Below are positions 22,491-22,970 of a stretch of DNA of 22,970 bases, piece by piece. Numbering within the stretch: the first letter of the stretch is position 1; each line of letters opens with the position of its first letter. Origin of the DNA: an uncultured Patescibacteria group bacterium (GTDB taxonomy: Bacteria > Patescibacteriota > Microgenomatia > UBA1406 > GWC2-37-13). Made by a program: the position numbers and the translations under genes. Under the pieces are notes generated by a model. It had not been told where the DNA came from, did no database searches, and worked only from the letters and a program-made list of their open reading frames with translations. The stretch covers positions 1 through 22,970 of the forward strand of contig CALLVF010000054.1 in NCBI GenBank assembly GCA_938010745.1, written 5' to 3'.

Positions 22491-22808
22491 TTACACAAAC
22501 TTATTTATCTCCGCTAAAAACCCCTCTTTCCCCATCGCTCCCACAAATTGATGAACCACTTGTCCATCTTTGAAAATTAAAAAAGTGGGGATAGAGAAGA
22601 CTGAATATTGAGAAGCTAAATCTGGATTTTGGTCAACATTGATTTTAACAAATTTAACATTGGGTAATTCTTGAGATAATTCATCTATAATCGGAGAGGT
22701 CATTTTACAAGGACCACACCAGTCGGCATAAAAATCAACAAAAACCACTCCCTTTGCCTGCAAAACTTCGTTTTGAAAATTGTCTTTGTTAATGTTTTGA
22801 ACTGCCAT
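22491..22808 (-). CDS. trxA: Thioredoxin
   Basis: A 105-residue thioredoxin with the active site WCGPCK, an Asp before it (VDFYADWCGPC), and the cis-Pro loop SIPTFLIFKDG. It reduces protein disulfides, among them those at the C-terminus of ribonucleotide reductase. A start at 22853 would add 15 residues of hydrophobic sequence outside the fold and would overlap the -35 box, so the MAVQNINKDNF start at 22808 is preferred. It converges with the ABC-F gene, 16 bp apart, and is probably a chromosomal neighbour rather than part of the cassette. Confidence 0.95.
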   Translation of the reverse strand: MAVQNINKDNFQNEVLQAKGVVFVDFYADWCGPCKMTSPIIDELSQELPNVKFVKINVDQNPDLASQYSVFSIPTFLIFKDGQVVHQFVGAMGKEGFLAEINKFV

Positions 22809-22824
22809 AGGAAACGCGGTTTTA

Positions 22825-22853
22825 ATATTAATAAAAAAAATTTTTTTCGTCAA
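22825..22853 (-). promoter_or_regulatory. Promoter of the thioredoxin gene
   Basis: On the minus strand TTGACG (22848-22853), a 17-nt spacer and TAATAT (22825-22830). The predicted leader is about 10 nt to the ATG at 22808, with no Shine-Dalgarno. The -35 lies 9 bp from the left end of the second IS copy. Confidence 0.55.
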
Positions 22854-22862
22854 GTGATTTAT

Positions 22863-22970
22863 GGTTCTTTGTCATAGTGTGTGATAAAAAAATGACGATT
22901 TAATTGTTTTTAACCTCTAAAGTCTTCATAAAAGTTGTGGTACAAGTTTTTTTTGCCTCTATAGGATAAA
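22863..22970 (+). mobile_element. Left end of a second ISL3-family copy, continues past the window
   Basis: Starts with GGTTCTTTGTCATAGTGTGTG, a terminal inverted repeat matching the reverse complement of 16958-16984. From 22890 it is nearly identical to 16255-16333, with two extra T in a T-run and a few substitutions. It lies in the same orientation as the decayed copy. The rest, including any transposase, is outside the window, so activity cannot be judged. Confidence 0.8.

Overview
The window looks like part of a chromosome of an ultra-small Candidate Phyla Radiation (Patescibacteria) bacterium. Microgenomates is my best guess, at low confidence. The reasons are the AT-rich DNA, short intergenic gaps, a DUF5667-like gene, a bifunctional PGI/PMI-type isomerase, a B12-dependent ribonucleotide reductase beside PduO, and a conserved-looking 140-residue protein of the CPR type. 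TGA acts as a normal stop (it ends the YcaO gene in an ATGA overlap), so nothing suggests the code in which TGA is glycine. No tRNA, rRNA or CRISPR array was seen.

Left part (1-12102), mostly minus strand. It holds a partial DUF5667-like membrane-anchored protein; HU with a clear promoter, Shine-Dalgarno and terminator; a recA-recX-rny run preceded by a UbiA-family prenyltransferase; a divergent sugar-phosphate isomerase; glutamine synthetase (glnA) with a GAF-ANTAR regulator just upstream; an FAD oxidoreductase; an AI-2E family membrane protein; and a ComF-like phosphoribosyltransferase. Two details stand out. The glnA leader holds tandem hexaloop hairpins that fit the ANTAR-target rule, while the neighbouring ANTAR gene carries a one-base frameshift. 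The oxidoreductase gene carries an in-frame palindromic repeat of about 157 bp that adds about 53 residues.

Middle (12240-16251), plus strand. nrdR, class II ribonucleotide reductase (nrdJ) and a PduO-type cobalamin adenosyltransferase form a nucleotide-reduction and cofactor unit. The promoter has two NrdR-box-like sites exactly 31 bp apart. A hypothetical gene with a leaderless-type promoter follows.

Right part (16255-22970). A decayed ISL3-family element (16255-16984) and the intact left end of a second, same-orientation copy (from 22863) bracket an AT-richer cassette. The cassette encodes a 38-residue Gly/Cys/Ser-ended peptide with a perfect Shine-Dalgarno, a YcaO cyclodehydratase, a SagB-like FMN dehydrogenase, an IucA/IucC-family (NIS) synthetase and an ABC-F ATPase, all on the plus strand. 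A minus-strand thioredoxin follows. I read the cassette as an undescribed azole-type (TOMM/LAP-like) RiPP pathway. It lacks a recognisable E1/ocin-ThiF partner, protease or exporter. It adds a siderophore-synthetase-type ligase and a possible ribosome-protection immunity gene. Its promoter region carries (AAG)7 between the -35 and -10 elements, so it may be phase-variable.

Many genes here have a TATAAT box only 6-16 nt before the ATG and no Shine-Dalgarno, which suggests leaderless or very short-leader mRNAs. HU and the peptide gene, with strong Shine-Dalgarno sites, are exceptions.
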